A stretch of DNA of 64,000 bases from Isochrysis galbana (lineage: Eukaryota; Haptophyta; Isochrysidales; Isochrysidaceae): positions 11,605,072-11,669,071 of the forward strand of contig CM030931.1 in NCBI GenBank assembly GCA_018136815.1, given 5' to 3'. Positions within the stretch are counted from its first letter, which is position 1, and the number at the start of each line of letters is the position of its first letter. Under the pieces are notes generated by a model. It did no database searches, was not told the origin of the DNA, and saw nothing but the letters and a program-made list of their open reading frames with translations. Positions 54,600 to 63,008 of the stretch are shown here, one piece after another. The position numbers and the translations under genes were made by a program.

Positions 54600-55542
54600 C
54601 TTCGTGGCGATAGGCTTCAGTAGTGCTCAAGTCCGTGCCAGTCGCTTTGAGAATTAGGTCCACTAACCGAGAGCAAAGATTCGAGCCGGCGTCGGTTCGA
54701 AGTTGGCGAGGGACTCCATAACGAGATACGATGAGACGCATGAAGACGTCCAGACATTTTGCGGACGAGGGGTTACCGTTGCAAGGCTCAGCTTCAATCC
54801 AACGAGAGAGAGAATCGACGAAAACAATCAGCTTATCAAAACCGGAGCGGCCGGATACGAAATCGTGGGTGGGAGCCATCGAAAGAATATCGCAATAGAC
54901 GACGTCGAAAGGATAGGATCCGATAGAAAGACCGGATGGATGGGCGAGCGGTCGCAGTAACGGTTTGCCAAGAGTGCATTCATGGCACTCTCGAACGTAC
55001 TCCGATACAGAGGCGGATAGGCCAGGCCAGTAAACTCGAGAACGAAGTAGGGTAGTCATCCTTGTCGCACCTGGGTGACCAAGGTGGTCATGGTAGGCGC
55101 GGAGGTACGTGTCACGAAGGGACTCCGGAATGTATAAACGAAGAGGAGCCTCTTCCGCCTCTGAGGAGCGGTAGTAGAGTAGGCCATCGCGAAGCAGGAA
55201 TCGGGACCTTTTCTTCGACGACGAGCTAGAGTCGATCGAAGAGGAAGCTTTCGGAAGGATCGACTCGAGTTCAGAAATGATCGAGCTAGCGAACTCGTCG
55301 GTAGAGAGCGCTTGACGCAATTCGTCGGCATGAGGCACGCCCACATCGAGATACGAGGAGGTAATCGACTCCGAAGATTCCGATGCTTGACGAGCGAGCC
55401 TATCGTTTGCTTGTTGGCGGCGAGCAGTGAGGGTGGATGAAGTAACCGCGGCGGCAACTATGTCGAGAATCGAAAGAAGAATCGAAAGAATGGGCATCAC
55501 TCTCCTCGACATGGAGAGGATCGTGATCGGGCTCGAGAGCAA
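54550..55542 (-). pseudogene. Integrase of the Ty3-type element, truncated
   Basis: It overlaps the end of the polyprotein by 143 nt, in a frame reached by a +1 shift. It shows the H2C2 zinc-binding stretch (AYHDHLGHPGATRM ... CHECTLGKP) and the first two catalytic acids (VVYCDIL and RTDAGSN). After TTEAYRHEA the sequence enters direct repeat B and stops within 15 codons, so the third catalytic residue (Glu), the C-terminal domain and any chromodomain are absent. This copy cannot supply a working integrase. Whether the frame change is programmed or a mutation cannot be told from one copy. Confidence 0.85.
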
Positions 55543-58500
55543 CTAAGCGGGATAAGCCGTCGGCGTCCCAGTGAGTGACTCCAGGTTTGTGCACGACGTC
55601 GAATCGATATTCGGCTAGCTTTAGGACCCATCGCATGAGGCGCGAGGCTGGACCACCGGTGACTTGATCTTTCATCGTGTGAAGCCAGCGCAAAGCTGAA
55701 TGGTCTACGACGAGGGTGAAGTGGCGACCCCAGAGATAAGGCCTCCAATTTCGGATCGATTCTAGCGCTGCTAGAAGTTCGATTTCAGTGACTGTCCAAT
55801 GGCGCTCAGCCGGACTCAAACTACGACCGTAGTATGCAACGACGCGCTCTCTCCCTTCGTCGTCCTTCTGTGCGAGGACGCCGGCGATGCCGAGCTTGCT
55901 AGCCCCGTCAGTCTTAACGAGGAAAGGACGGTCGTCTCGAGGAGGTGCGAGTACGGGTTCTTCACAGATAGCTTGCTTGAGATCTTCGATAGCCTGGCGA
56001 CAGGCTTCTGTTTGCGACTCGACCGGGACATCGCACCCTTTCCGCGTGAGAGCGGTTAAAGGCGCTGCACGGATCGCAAAACGACGTATAAATCGGCGGT
56101 AGTACGAGCATAGTCCAAGGAAAGAACGGACGGCTTCGATCGAGTTGATTTGGGTAGGGTCGATTTTCGAGACGGCTTCCACTTTCTTGGGATCCATCCG
56201 AAGACCTTCACGCGAAACAACGTGGCCGAGATATTCAGCCGAGGTGGCAAAGAAAACGCATTTCGACATCTTGCAAGTGAGGCCCGCCCAGATGAGACGT
56301 TCCAAGACAAGATCAAGACGGTGTAACATTTGTTGGAATGACGACTCTTCCCTGGCCTGCAGCGAGTCACCTACGCCTGTCGACCAGGCGCCGACATCAT
56401 CCAAGTATGGCATACAAATCTCCCATGCCAACCCACCGAGAACGGCGTCCATGAGGCGGCACATATACGAGGGACCGGATTGAACACCAAAAGGCAAGTA
56501 ATTGAACTCGTACTTGCCGCGATGAGTAGTGAACGCGGTGATATGTTTATCGGACTCTTTGATCGGTATACCCCAGAAACCAGATGCTAGGTCCAGGGTG
56601 CAAAGGAATAGAGAATCGAGGTTGCCTTGGCCGGACGACAATCGGTCGATGGCTTCTACCGTGAGGGGAAGAGGGCTGTCCTCTAGACGAAGCTTGGAGT
56701 TGACGTCGCGATAATCTACGCAGAAACGTACGGAGCCATCCTTCTTAGTGACTAACACGACTCGAGAGGCCCACGACGAATTTGATTTCCTAATGATGCC
56801 CGCGGACTCCATCTTGCAAACTTCGTCCTCTATGACCTTCTCACCCTCTCGTCCAACTCTAGACGGTGCGTGACGGTGAGCTTCGGCTCCGGGGTTGAGC
56901 GGTAGCTCTACCTCCATCACGTGAGTGTGATTCGGGTTGGTCGGGTCAATTGCGAAAGCAGCGATACGTCGGGCTAGTAGACGACGAACTTGTTCACGTT
57001 GGGGCATCGAGAGACGGCCCTCGGGGTCGATCTTGGCTGCCTCAAGGAGCTTACGTTGGTCCTCGTTGAGCGACTCAATCACATCCGGCGAGTTAACGTC
57101 ACCGACGCGGTGATAAGTTCCGGCGTGAATCTTGAATCGAACCTGTAGCGAAGCTACAGGGTGGAACGACGGAAGGTGTAGTGGTTTGGCGTCAGTGTTG
57201 ACCACCGTGATCGCGATGGTGTGGTCGGAGTTCGGCCTCTCTACTTGAGGGATGACGAGAGGAGAGCTGTCAATAGTCTCGCGTGTAGGGAGTCGGTCCA
57301 CGAGCATGGCGCAGTCTTCGTGTTCTCGAAGAGCTAGCGGAATTCGGACGTGAAACGTCGCCCGATGATAGGCCGGGATCGTGATAGGTTCGTGGGTGTA
57401 TAGGAGGTACTCGGAGCCACAAGACGCCGGCGCTTTGGCGGCAAACTCATCGGCCGTGTTGAAGAGAGGCTCGGAGACTAGCTGGTTGTCGTTTTTGGTG
57501 GCCTGCGGCCCTCGGAAGAAGTCCGTCGTGATTGGGTTCGCGGAGGTCGGACAGACCTGTGCACAAGTCATGCTGACAGGGACCACCGCTATCGGTGACG
57601 TCGAGACGCGAAAGATCGGCGGAGCGTCGGGGCTTGGACTGCCATTAACCTCAAGAGGAGCCACCGTGGATGGGGCACCGAGGGTGATAGAGCCGTCCGC
57701 GCTGTCGGAGGCGAGCTGAATCGAAGCGGCGTGCGTAGCTAAGAAGTCGTTCCCGAGCAGCAGCATCGGGTTGCCTTCAATCACCATGAACGTATGACGA
57801 AAGAGAAATCCACCGACGGAGAAAACGATTCGAGCCTTGCCTCGCGTGATAAGAGGTAGGCCGTCCGGACCGTGAAGCGGTGTCACTACGGCTTGCGGCA
57901 GCCGCTCGACGCATGCGTCGTTGGGTAGGCTGGACAAGAGGGAAGTGGTCACGACCGACGGGCCAGCTCCGGTGTCAGCGAGTGTGCTGTTGACCGTGAG
58001 GGCGGAGTCGGCTAAGATTACTCCTTCTTTGCCGGCAGCCTCGCCGGAGCGGCAGACCATTAGATCTCGAACATATAGACAATGCCTTGGGTAGGCAAAT
58101 GGTAGGGTATCCACGACGCTCTCCGGCCGGTGCGCGGTCACGTGTGCAATGGTGTCGGACAGGGACGGGGTTGGTCGCCAGCGTCGTTGCTCGGGTGAAT
58201 TCGTCGTCAAACTGGTCGTCGTCTCTTCGGGTACTCCGACTGCCGCTATCGTGGCAGAGGGCCTAGAGGGGTCGTCCTCGTTGGTAGCGGTACAGGGTGA
58301 TAGCTTGGGACTAGTGTAGCCCAGGCCTCTCTTGTCGGTGGGGTGCCTCGGGTGGTCGGACATCTTTTCCCAATCTTTCTCGAGACGGGCTTGGGCTTCT
58401 GTCTTGGGTCTTCGAACTAATGAGGCTAGCTCTTCGGCGCGGATGCCTTTGGCTTCCACAAACTCGATTGGCGCTCGGACGGCAGCGGTAAGGTCGGATT

Positions 58501-61321
58501 CCTCGTCGGCGCCTCGTCCGGCTAGAGCTTGCGCTCTTATTTCGTCAGCGGTTTCGAGCGTGACGTTGGACCATTTCTGGTCCCCGTTCACTCCGAATGA
58601 TTGCCATTGTTGGCGCCGCTTCCGGAGAGTCGTCGGCGTCGTCGGACGCGGCGAGCTCGCGCGTGCCGGAGGCGGGGCGGTCCATGGAGAGAATGGGTCG
58701 TGGAGAGTAGACTCGGAGGCGTAGAATGGCGTGTCGTTGTCGTGGTTATCGTGGGTTTCTTTTTGGTCTTCGTGATTGTCTGACTCGGGAGTAGCTGGAC
58801 GGGAAACAACGGGGTCGGAAGAAACTTCACTAGATTCCCTGCCCCTCTCATAACGATGAAGAGCCGACCACGGCTCGTAAGCGGTAGCCTCAGTCGAGCT
58901 AAGGGAAGGCTGGTCCGATAGGCTGCGCCGCGCGCAAGCGAGTAGCTCCAACGCGGACAGTTTCTTCGTCGATGGCTGGTCTCCCTGTTGGCTCAAATGT
59001 CGAAGAAGAACAGGCATCCAATGGGTCGCCATCGCTCCAGCTACACCGACGTAGGTGCGGCTGCGAAGAGCGCCACGATGCGGTGAAGGCGAGAGATTAG
59101 CCATGGCTGACTCACGACCATCCACGACGCAGGTTGGCTGGAGGGGCGGCAGCCCTTTGGTGAGGTACAACCCGGTGGCTTTCTGGTGTCCAGTGCCGTG
59201 CTCCCAGGGTTGGACGAATTGGGTCGGGGTCAACCCCCCGACTAAACGGCGAGCTTCCGCATGCATCCGAGGGTTCTCGACCGCTACAAACGGAGCAGTG
59301 GCGGAGGCCATCGACTTGAAGACGTGAGCGGCCGACTCAAGAGCGGCACGACGTCCGGGTTCTTGGGAGAGCCATTGACTGCTGACGGCGGAGAGGTACG
59401 TGCAGGGCGGGTGGGCGATGACTAGGTCCCAACCTAAGTTTTGGACATGAAGCGCGTCGCCTTGGAAGTGGGGCACGTAATCAATCTCGGAAGGATACAA
59501 ATCGCAAGTAGCTACATCAGCTCCGGCGAGTAGGAACATGGACGAGACGACGCCGCTCGTCTCGCCAACGACGAGAACGCGTGGTGCGTGACAGCCAGAC
59601 GTCAGCCCGTCTTGGACTCGTTGATTCATCTTCGTGAGCTCAGCGCAAAGCTCATCGAAGTGCTTGGGTAGCGCGGCGGCAGGCGAGGCTAGGGTGCCAT
59701 CGCGAGGCCGGCGAAGCTCTTGGGCTGCCTCCGTGAGGTGCCGAGGTAATACCACCGCAGAGCCGCTCGCTCGCGCACGAAGAGAGGCGAGAGCGTGGAG
59801 AGCGGGTGACGGGGTATCATCGCGGGTGCCGACATCGGAGTTGTTTTGAGAGGGATCGAAGGACTGGATCGCGGACGCATTGATCGCTGCCACGCGCATG
59901 ATGGTGGTGGCAGTAGTATCGAGAGGCAGGCAGTGCTCGGAGGCGGCGACCGGTGGCCGCAGCGACGTAGGACGAATGGAAGAAGACTCGGATATCGACG
60001 ACGTAGAGACGGGCTCGGAGGACGGGATTGACGAAGAAACTCGGAGAAGTGGGGTGTCGGACGGCGGCGACGGACGCCGCGGCCGCGAGACCACCGGTGA
60101 GAGACATGAAGGACATGGCTCAGGGACTCGGTTGGGCTGGCTCAATGGGCGTAGAAGCTCGGTTTGGGAGGCCGCCGTTCCTCGACGTGCAGAGGAGTTG
60201 TGGTCACTCTCCATGGTCACGTCGGAAGAGGAAACAGGCCAGGGATCGACGTCGTTGCATTCTGTCGTCGGCGGGGTCGGCGCCGGCGAAAGAAGGGACG
60301 TGGCTGTCGTAGAAGCCGGCTGCGGGGAAGGCTGGGGCCAGGGTGGTGGCTCTGCGGCAGCGGCTGGCGTGGGTAGTGGCCGAAGAGGTTCTGCAATGCG
60401 AAGCATTCTTCGGAGGACTTGGCTCGGGCTAGCGGGTGGATGGACCGCTGAAATTACGGTGGATTCAGACTCGAATTCGGAAGACTCGGCGACTTGAGAG
60501 GGGCTAGGAGACGGCTGTGCAAGCTCCTCCATGGCTCTCGGTTGATGGGGTGGCGTGGGAACGCCGGTGGTCGACCGCGGACTCCGCGGTGACGTTAATT
60601 TGTGCTCGGACTCGGACTCGTCGTTTCTAGCGTGCTGGACGCCAATAACAGGGCTAACTTTCGAAATGGGCACGGACGGGGCCGGCCCAAAGGTGAAGCC
60701 CCCTGGCGTCGCAACCGTCGATGAGGACGAAGCGGAAGCTTGTGATGACGATAGGGGCATGGTGGCCAGCACCGGTTGGCTCGGTGCGGCCGTAAACTCG
60801 GACTCGGTGACGGGCTTGATTACGCGGGCTCGGGATGCACTGTCTTGTGCGATTGGACTCGGACTCGGAACGGAAACGGAAGGGATCGGCTCGGCGGCGT
60901 GCAGCCTGCTGGAGTGGCAGGCCGGCTGCGGCGAGACTCGGAACGGTGGCTCGGACAAGGACACAGTGGCTGTCGTCGAGGGCTTCGGCGTCAGCTTGTG
61001 TTTGGACTCGATACGCGGTGGCTCGTGAAACGGGGCTCGGTTGTGGTTGGGATTCTGGACGTGACCGGAGATTCCAAATGACTCAGACTCGGGGCGCGGA
61101 GGACCGAAGGTGAACACTCCCGCGGAAGGAGTGGTCGTCGGAGGCTCAGTGGGTGGCTGGAGCTCCGTTAATCCTGCGGCCGACCGCGTGGTAGGACTCG
61201 GTGACGTTGTAAACTCGGACTCGGACCCGGACTCGGATGGCTCAGAACGGGGTTTGCTCAAAACAGGCTTGGACTCGGACTCGAAAGAAAGTGGGGAAGT
61301 ACCGGAGAACTGCGCCTCCAT
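55400..61321 (-). CDS. Retroelement polyprotein: methyltransferase-like, protease, RT, RNase H
   Basis: 1,973 residues without a stop, from the ATG at 61321. Residues 1-570 are Ser/Pro/Glu-rich, with a motif FTFGPPRPESES / FTFGPAPSVPIS repeated. Residues about 575-775 form an SAM-methyltransferase-like domain: VGETSGVVSSMFLLAG, CDLYPSE, WDLVIAHPPCTYLS (Cys640), AVENPRM (Glu682), QPWEHGTGHQKATGLYLTKG, LPPLQPT and RSRTYVGVAGAMA. The order is that of phage-encoded cytosine-MTase-like proteins. Retropepsin has Asp1116 (ADTGAGPSVV) and LLLGNDFLA. RT has WASRVVLVTKKDGSVRFCVD, PFGVQSGP and YLDD (1639-1642). RNase H has Asp1805 (KTDGASKLGIAGVL) and HWDADGLSR. No CCHC Gag knuckle is seen. Intact RT, protease and RNase H motifs suggest recent activity. 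Confidence 0.9.
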   Translation of the reverse strand: MEAQFSGTSPLSFESESKPVLSKPRSEPSESGSESEFTTSPSPTTRSAAGLTELQPPTEPPTTTPSAGVFTFGPPRPESESFGISGHVQNPNHNRAPFHEPPRIESKHKLTPKPSTTATVSLSEPPFRVSPQPACHSSRLHAAEPIPSVSVPSPSPIAQDSASRARVIKPVTESEFTAAPSQPVLATMPLSSSQASASSSSTVATPGGFTFGPAPSVPISKVSPVIGVQHARNDESESEHKLTSPRSPRSTTGVPTPPHQPRAMEELAQPSPSPSQVAESSEFESESTVISAVHPPASPSQVLRRMLRIAEPLRPLPTPAAAAEPPPWPQPSPQPASTTATSLLSPAPTPPTTECNDVDPWPVSSSDVTMESDHNSSARRGTAASQTELLRPLSQPNRVPEPCPSCLSPVVSRPRRPSPPSDTPLLRVSSSIPSSEPVSTSSISESSSIRPTSLRPPVAASEHCLPLDTTATTIMRVAAINASAIQSFDPSQNNSDVGTRDDTPSPALHALASLRARASGSAVVLPRHLTEAAQELRRPRDGTLASPAAALPKHFDELCAELTKMNQRVQDGLTSGCHAPRVLVVGETSGVVSSMFLLAGADVATCDLYPSEIDYVPHFQGDALHVQNLGWDLVIAHPPCTYLSAVSSQWLSQEPGRRAALESAAHVFKSMASATAPFVAVENPRMHAEARRLVGGLTPTQFVQPWEHGTGHQKATGLYLTKGLPPLQPTCVVDGRESAMANLSPSPHRGALRSRTYVGVAGAMATHWMPVLLRHLSQQGDQPSTKKLSALELLACARRSLSDQPSLSSTEATAYEPWSALHRYERGRESSEVSSDPVVSRPATPESDNHEDQKETHDNHDNDTPFYASESTLHDPFSPWTAPPPARASSPRPTTPTTLRKRRQQWQSFGVNGDQKWSNVTLETADEIRAQALAGRGADEESDLTAAVRAPIEFVEAKGIRAEELASLVRRPKTEAQARLEKDWEKMSDHPRHPTDKRGLGYTSPKLSPCTATNEDDPSRPSATIAAVGVPEETTTSLTTNSPEQRRWRPTPSLSDTIAHVTAHRPESVVDTLPFAYPRHCLYVRDLMVCRSGEAAGKEGVILADSALTVNSTLADTGAGPSVVTTSLLSSLPNDACVERLPQAVVTPLHGPDGLPLITRGKARIVFSVGGFLFRHTFMVIEGNPMLLLGNDFLATHAASIQLASDSADGSITLGAPSTVAPLEVNGSPSPDAPPIFRVSTSPIAVVPVSMTCAQVCPTSANPITTDFFRGPQATKNDNQLVSEPLFNTADEFAAKAPASCGSEYLLYTHEPITIPAYHRATFHVRIPLALREHEDCAMLVDRLPTRETIDSSPLVIPQVERPNSDHTIAITVVNTDAKPLHLPSFHPVASLQVRFKIHAGTYHRVGDVNSPDVIESLNEDQRKLLEAAKIDPEGRLSMPQREQVRRLLARRIAAFAIDPTNPNHTHVMEVELPLNPGAEAHRHAPSRVGREGEKVIEDEVCKMESAGIIRKSNSSWASRVVLVTKKDGSVRFCVDYRDVNSKLRLEDSPLPLTVEAIDRLSSGQGNLDSLFLCTLDLASGFWGIPIKESDKHITAFTTHRGKYEFNYLPFGVQSGPSYMCRLMDAVLGGLAWEICMPYLDDVGAWSTGVGDSLQAREESSFQQMLHRLDLVLERLIWAGLTCKMSKCVFFATSAEYLGHVVSREGLRMDPKKVEAVSKIDPTQINSIEAVRSFLGLCSYYRRFIRRFAIRAAPLTALTRKGCDVPVESQTEACRQAIEDLKQAICEEPVLAPPRDDRPFLVKTDGASKLGIAGVLAQKDDEGRERVVAYYGRSLSPAERHWTVTEIELLAALESIRNWRPYLWGRHFTLVVDHSALRWLHTMKDQVTGGPASRLMRWVLKLAEYRFDVVHKPGVTHWDADGLSRLVALEPDHDPLHVEESDAHSFDSSFDSRHSCRRGYFIHPHCSPPTSKR

Positions 61322-61489
61322 CGTCGTAGCGATGGAGACTGGTGATACCGGTGATGACTGGACTGGGCTCAGACTCGTAGATGGGCTCGCGGTGGCGTAA
61401 GACGAAGAGGGTAATTCTGAACGTGACTTGGACTCGGACTCGTACTCGGGAGACGTTTTGTGGCTCGGGCATGCGAAATTTGATTTGAA
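61322..61489 (-). other. Leader of the polyprotein ORF
   Basis: Between direct repeat B and the ATG. Rich in gagtcc repeats like the 5' coding part. No clear primer-binding site (TGG...) follows repeat B, which argues against B being a normal LTR end. Confidence 0.4.
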
Positions 61490-61712
61490 GGCAGGCGACT
61501 GGGGGTGGCTCAGGCGCGTGCTTGACTTGTATTGACTCGTTGACTCGGGGTATAGACTCGGGAACTCGGGGGGACTCGCTTGGGAACACGGTGGGACTCG
61601 ACGAAGTTGCTACAAAAATCACTCACAAGAAACCAAAAACCAAAGTCCTTGGGCTCAGAAAACTAACGTAAACACTCTGGAATCATACGATAAACAAACC
61701 CCTCCCCGCGCG
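61490..61712. repeat. 223-bp direct repeat B, 5' copy
   Basis: Identical to 54377-54599. On the minus strand it contains an ATG-started frame (IFVATSSSPTVFPSESPRV) that continues differently in the two copies. Confidence 0.9.
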
Positions 61713-62680
61713 GCGAAGGCTGAAGTCGCGATCGCTCGTCATGCGCGAAGATATACGGAAAGAGAGCGCATAACTACGCCACCGAAGGGTTCGAACTATC
61801 GTTAAAGTGGAACTCGTCCGCTGAAGCCAACGCGGAGGGTCGAGGAGAGATCCAAACTCGCGCGGGGGGAGAAGGCGATGTGCGGAGAGACCTTCTAGAC
61901 AAGCGACGAGCAAGGGGCGACGAAACAAGACGCGAGGCGCGAGGCGCGTGCCATTCGTTCTTCCTTTCTTTCATCGAAACCGCGACAAAACTAACATTAA
62001 ACGTCGGTGCCCCCTCCGCGAGGATCGCGAAGAAGAACGGACGAGATGGAGGCAATCATCGAAGGAACCGCGAGAGGAATCGAAGCGAGGGGGGGAACAA
62101 CGACGGCCGGAGGAAACGAACCGCGCGCGGGGGAGAAGAGAACCTCGCGCGGGGGGGGGATTAATATAACGGCCGGAGGCGACGGACGGCACGCCGAGGG
62201 AAAGAACCTGCCGCGGGGGGGGCGAGGGACCGAGGGCACGGCGGGGCAGCGTGGGAGGGCGCGAGGCCGATCTCGGAGCGAGATCGCGTCCTTTCCCTCG
62301 CGGAGCGCGGAGAGACCCCCCACGAGATATCTTGGGACCGGAGAATGTTTTGGACGAATCTTCTTGCCGTCGGCCGAGGAGAGGCGGACGGAGAGAGAGA
62401 GAGAGAGAGAGTCTCGCAGAGCGACTGCAGAACGAGAAGTCGAAGTCATGCCGGTTTATTACCTTAAACGAGCCAACAATTATAGTAACAGCAAAAACAA
62501 AATTCGAATCGCAAATTTCGAGACCAAAACCTGCAAACCTGGACTTGAGACCATGGGGAATCCGAATCTGTGTGTCTTGTGCGTCAGTGGCAACACGGGG
62601 AACTGTTCAATTGTAATTGTGAGCGCGCACCTTACACGAATATTCATGCCTACAGCCTTCAGATGGGCAGGAATACAACA
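61713..62680 (-). other. Unique 5' terminal segment of the retroelement
   Basis: 968 bp present at this end only. GC-rich with a short GA tract (62392-62412) and an AT-rich outer part. It ends (minus-strand start) TGTTGTATTCCTGCCC at 62680. If the original LTR was longer than repeat B, this would be its 5' part. Confidence 0.45.
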
Positions 62681-63008
62681 AGGCAGAGGAAGGTGCTGCA
62701 GCAGCAGTTGGGCACGGAGAGCATGGCGAGGGAGCTTGAGGGTGCGCCCGGGGCTCGTGCCGGGAGAGGTCAGTGGTGGGGATGCGGGCAGAGGTCAGCG
62801 GTGGGGATGCGGGCAGAGGAGAGCGAGGGCGATGGAGCAGTGGCAGCAGTGGCAGAGCTCCGAGCGGATCAGGCAGAATCGTCAACTCCCCGCGGGCATG
62901 CGGTGCCCGAGGATCGAGGCAGGGCGAGGGCTGGAGCCTGACGGCGGCGCGCCAGTCGCCGCGCTCAGCCGCTGCTTCGCTCCCTCCCGGCGCGCGCGCA
63001 GGTGCTGT
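62681..63008 (+). pseudogene. MOT1/BTAF1-like fragment, copy 3 (right part of copy 2)
   Basis: Starts AGGCA (the right target duplication) and encodes RQRKVLQQQLGTESMARELE, then non-coding minisatellite-like sequence as in copy 1. It matches the reverse complement of about 46310-46655. The match ends at gcaggtgctgta, where the next element begins. With 54018-54176 it forms one interrupted sequence. Confidence 0.65.

Larger units (their letters stand above)
54177..62680 (-). mobile_element. Ty3/gypsy-type retroelement with a methyltransferase-like domain, 8,504 bp
   Basis: The boundaries come from the interrupted MOT1-like sequence: 5-bp duplication AGGCA and TG...CA ends (TGTTGTATTCC at the 5' end on the minus strand, GCTCTGACA at the 3' end). 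Order on the minus strand: 968 bp of unique 5' sequence; direct repeat B (61712-61490); leader; the 1,973-residue polyprotein; an overlapping integrase frame; direct repeat B again (54599-54377); 200 bp of unique 3' sequence. Only the 223-bp B is present at both ends, so full-length matching LTRs are not seen. The element is thus exactly bounded but internally rearranged or 3' deleted. Confidence 0.8.

Noticed and set aside
54377-61712. Reading the 223-bp direct repeats as normal LTRs of the Ty3-type element
   Set aside because: They do not lie at the element's ends as set by the AGGCA duplication, have no TG...CA edges of their own, no matching target duplication and no primer site. Kept as an unexplained repeat.
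61770-61810. T-loop-like ggttcgaact, possible tRNA
   Set aside because: The flanking bases do not form a five-pair T stem, and no acceptor or anticodon arms are found at the right distances.
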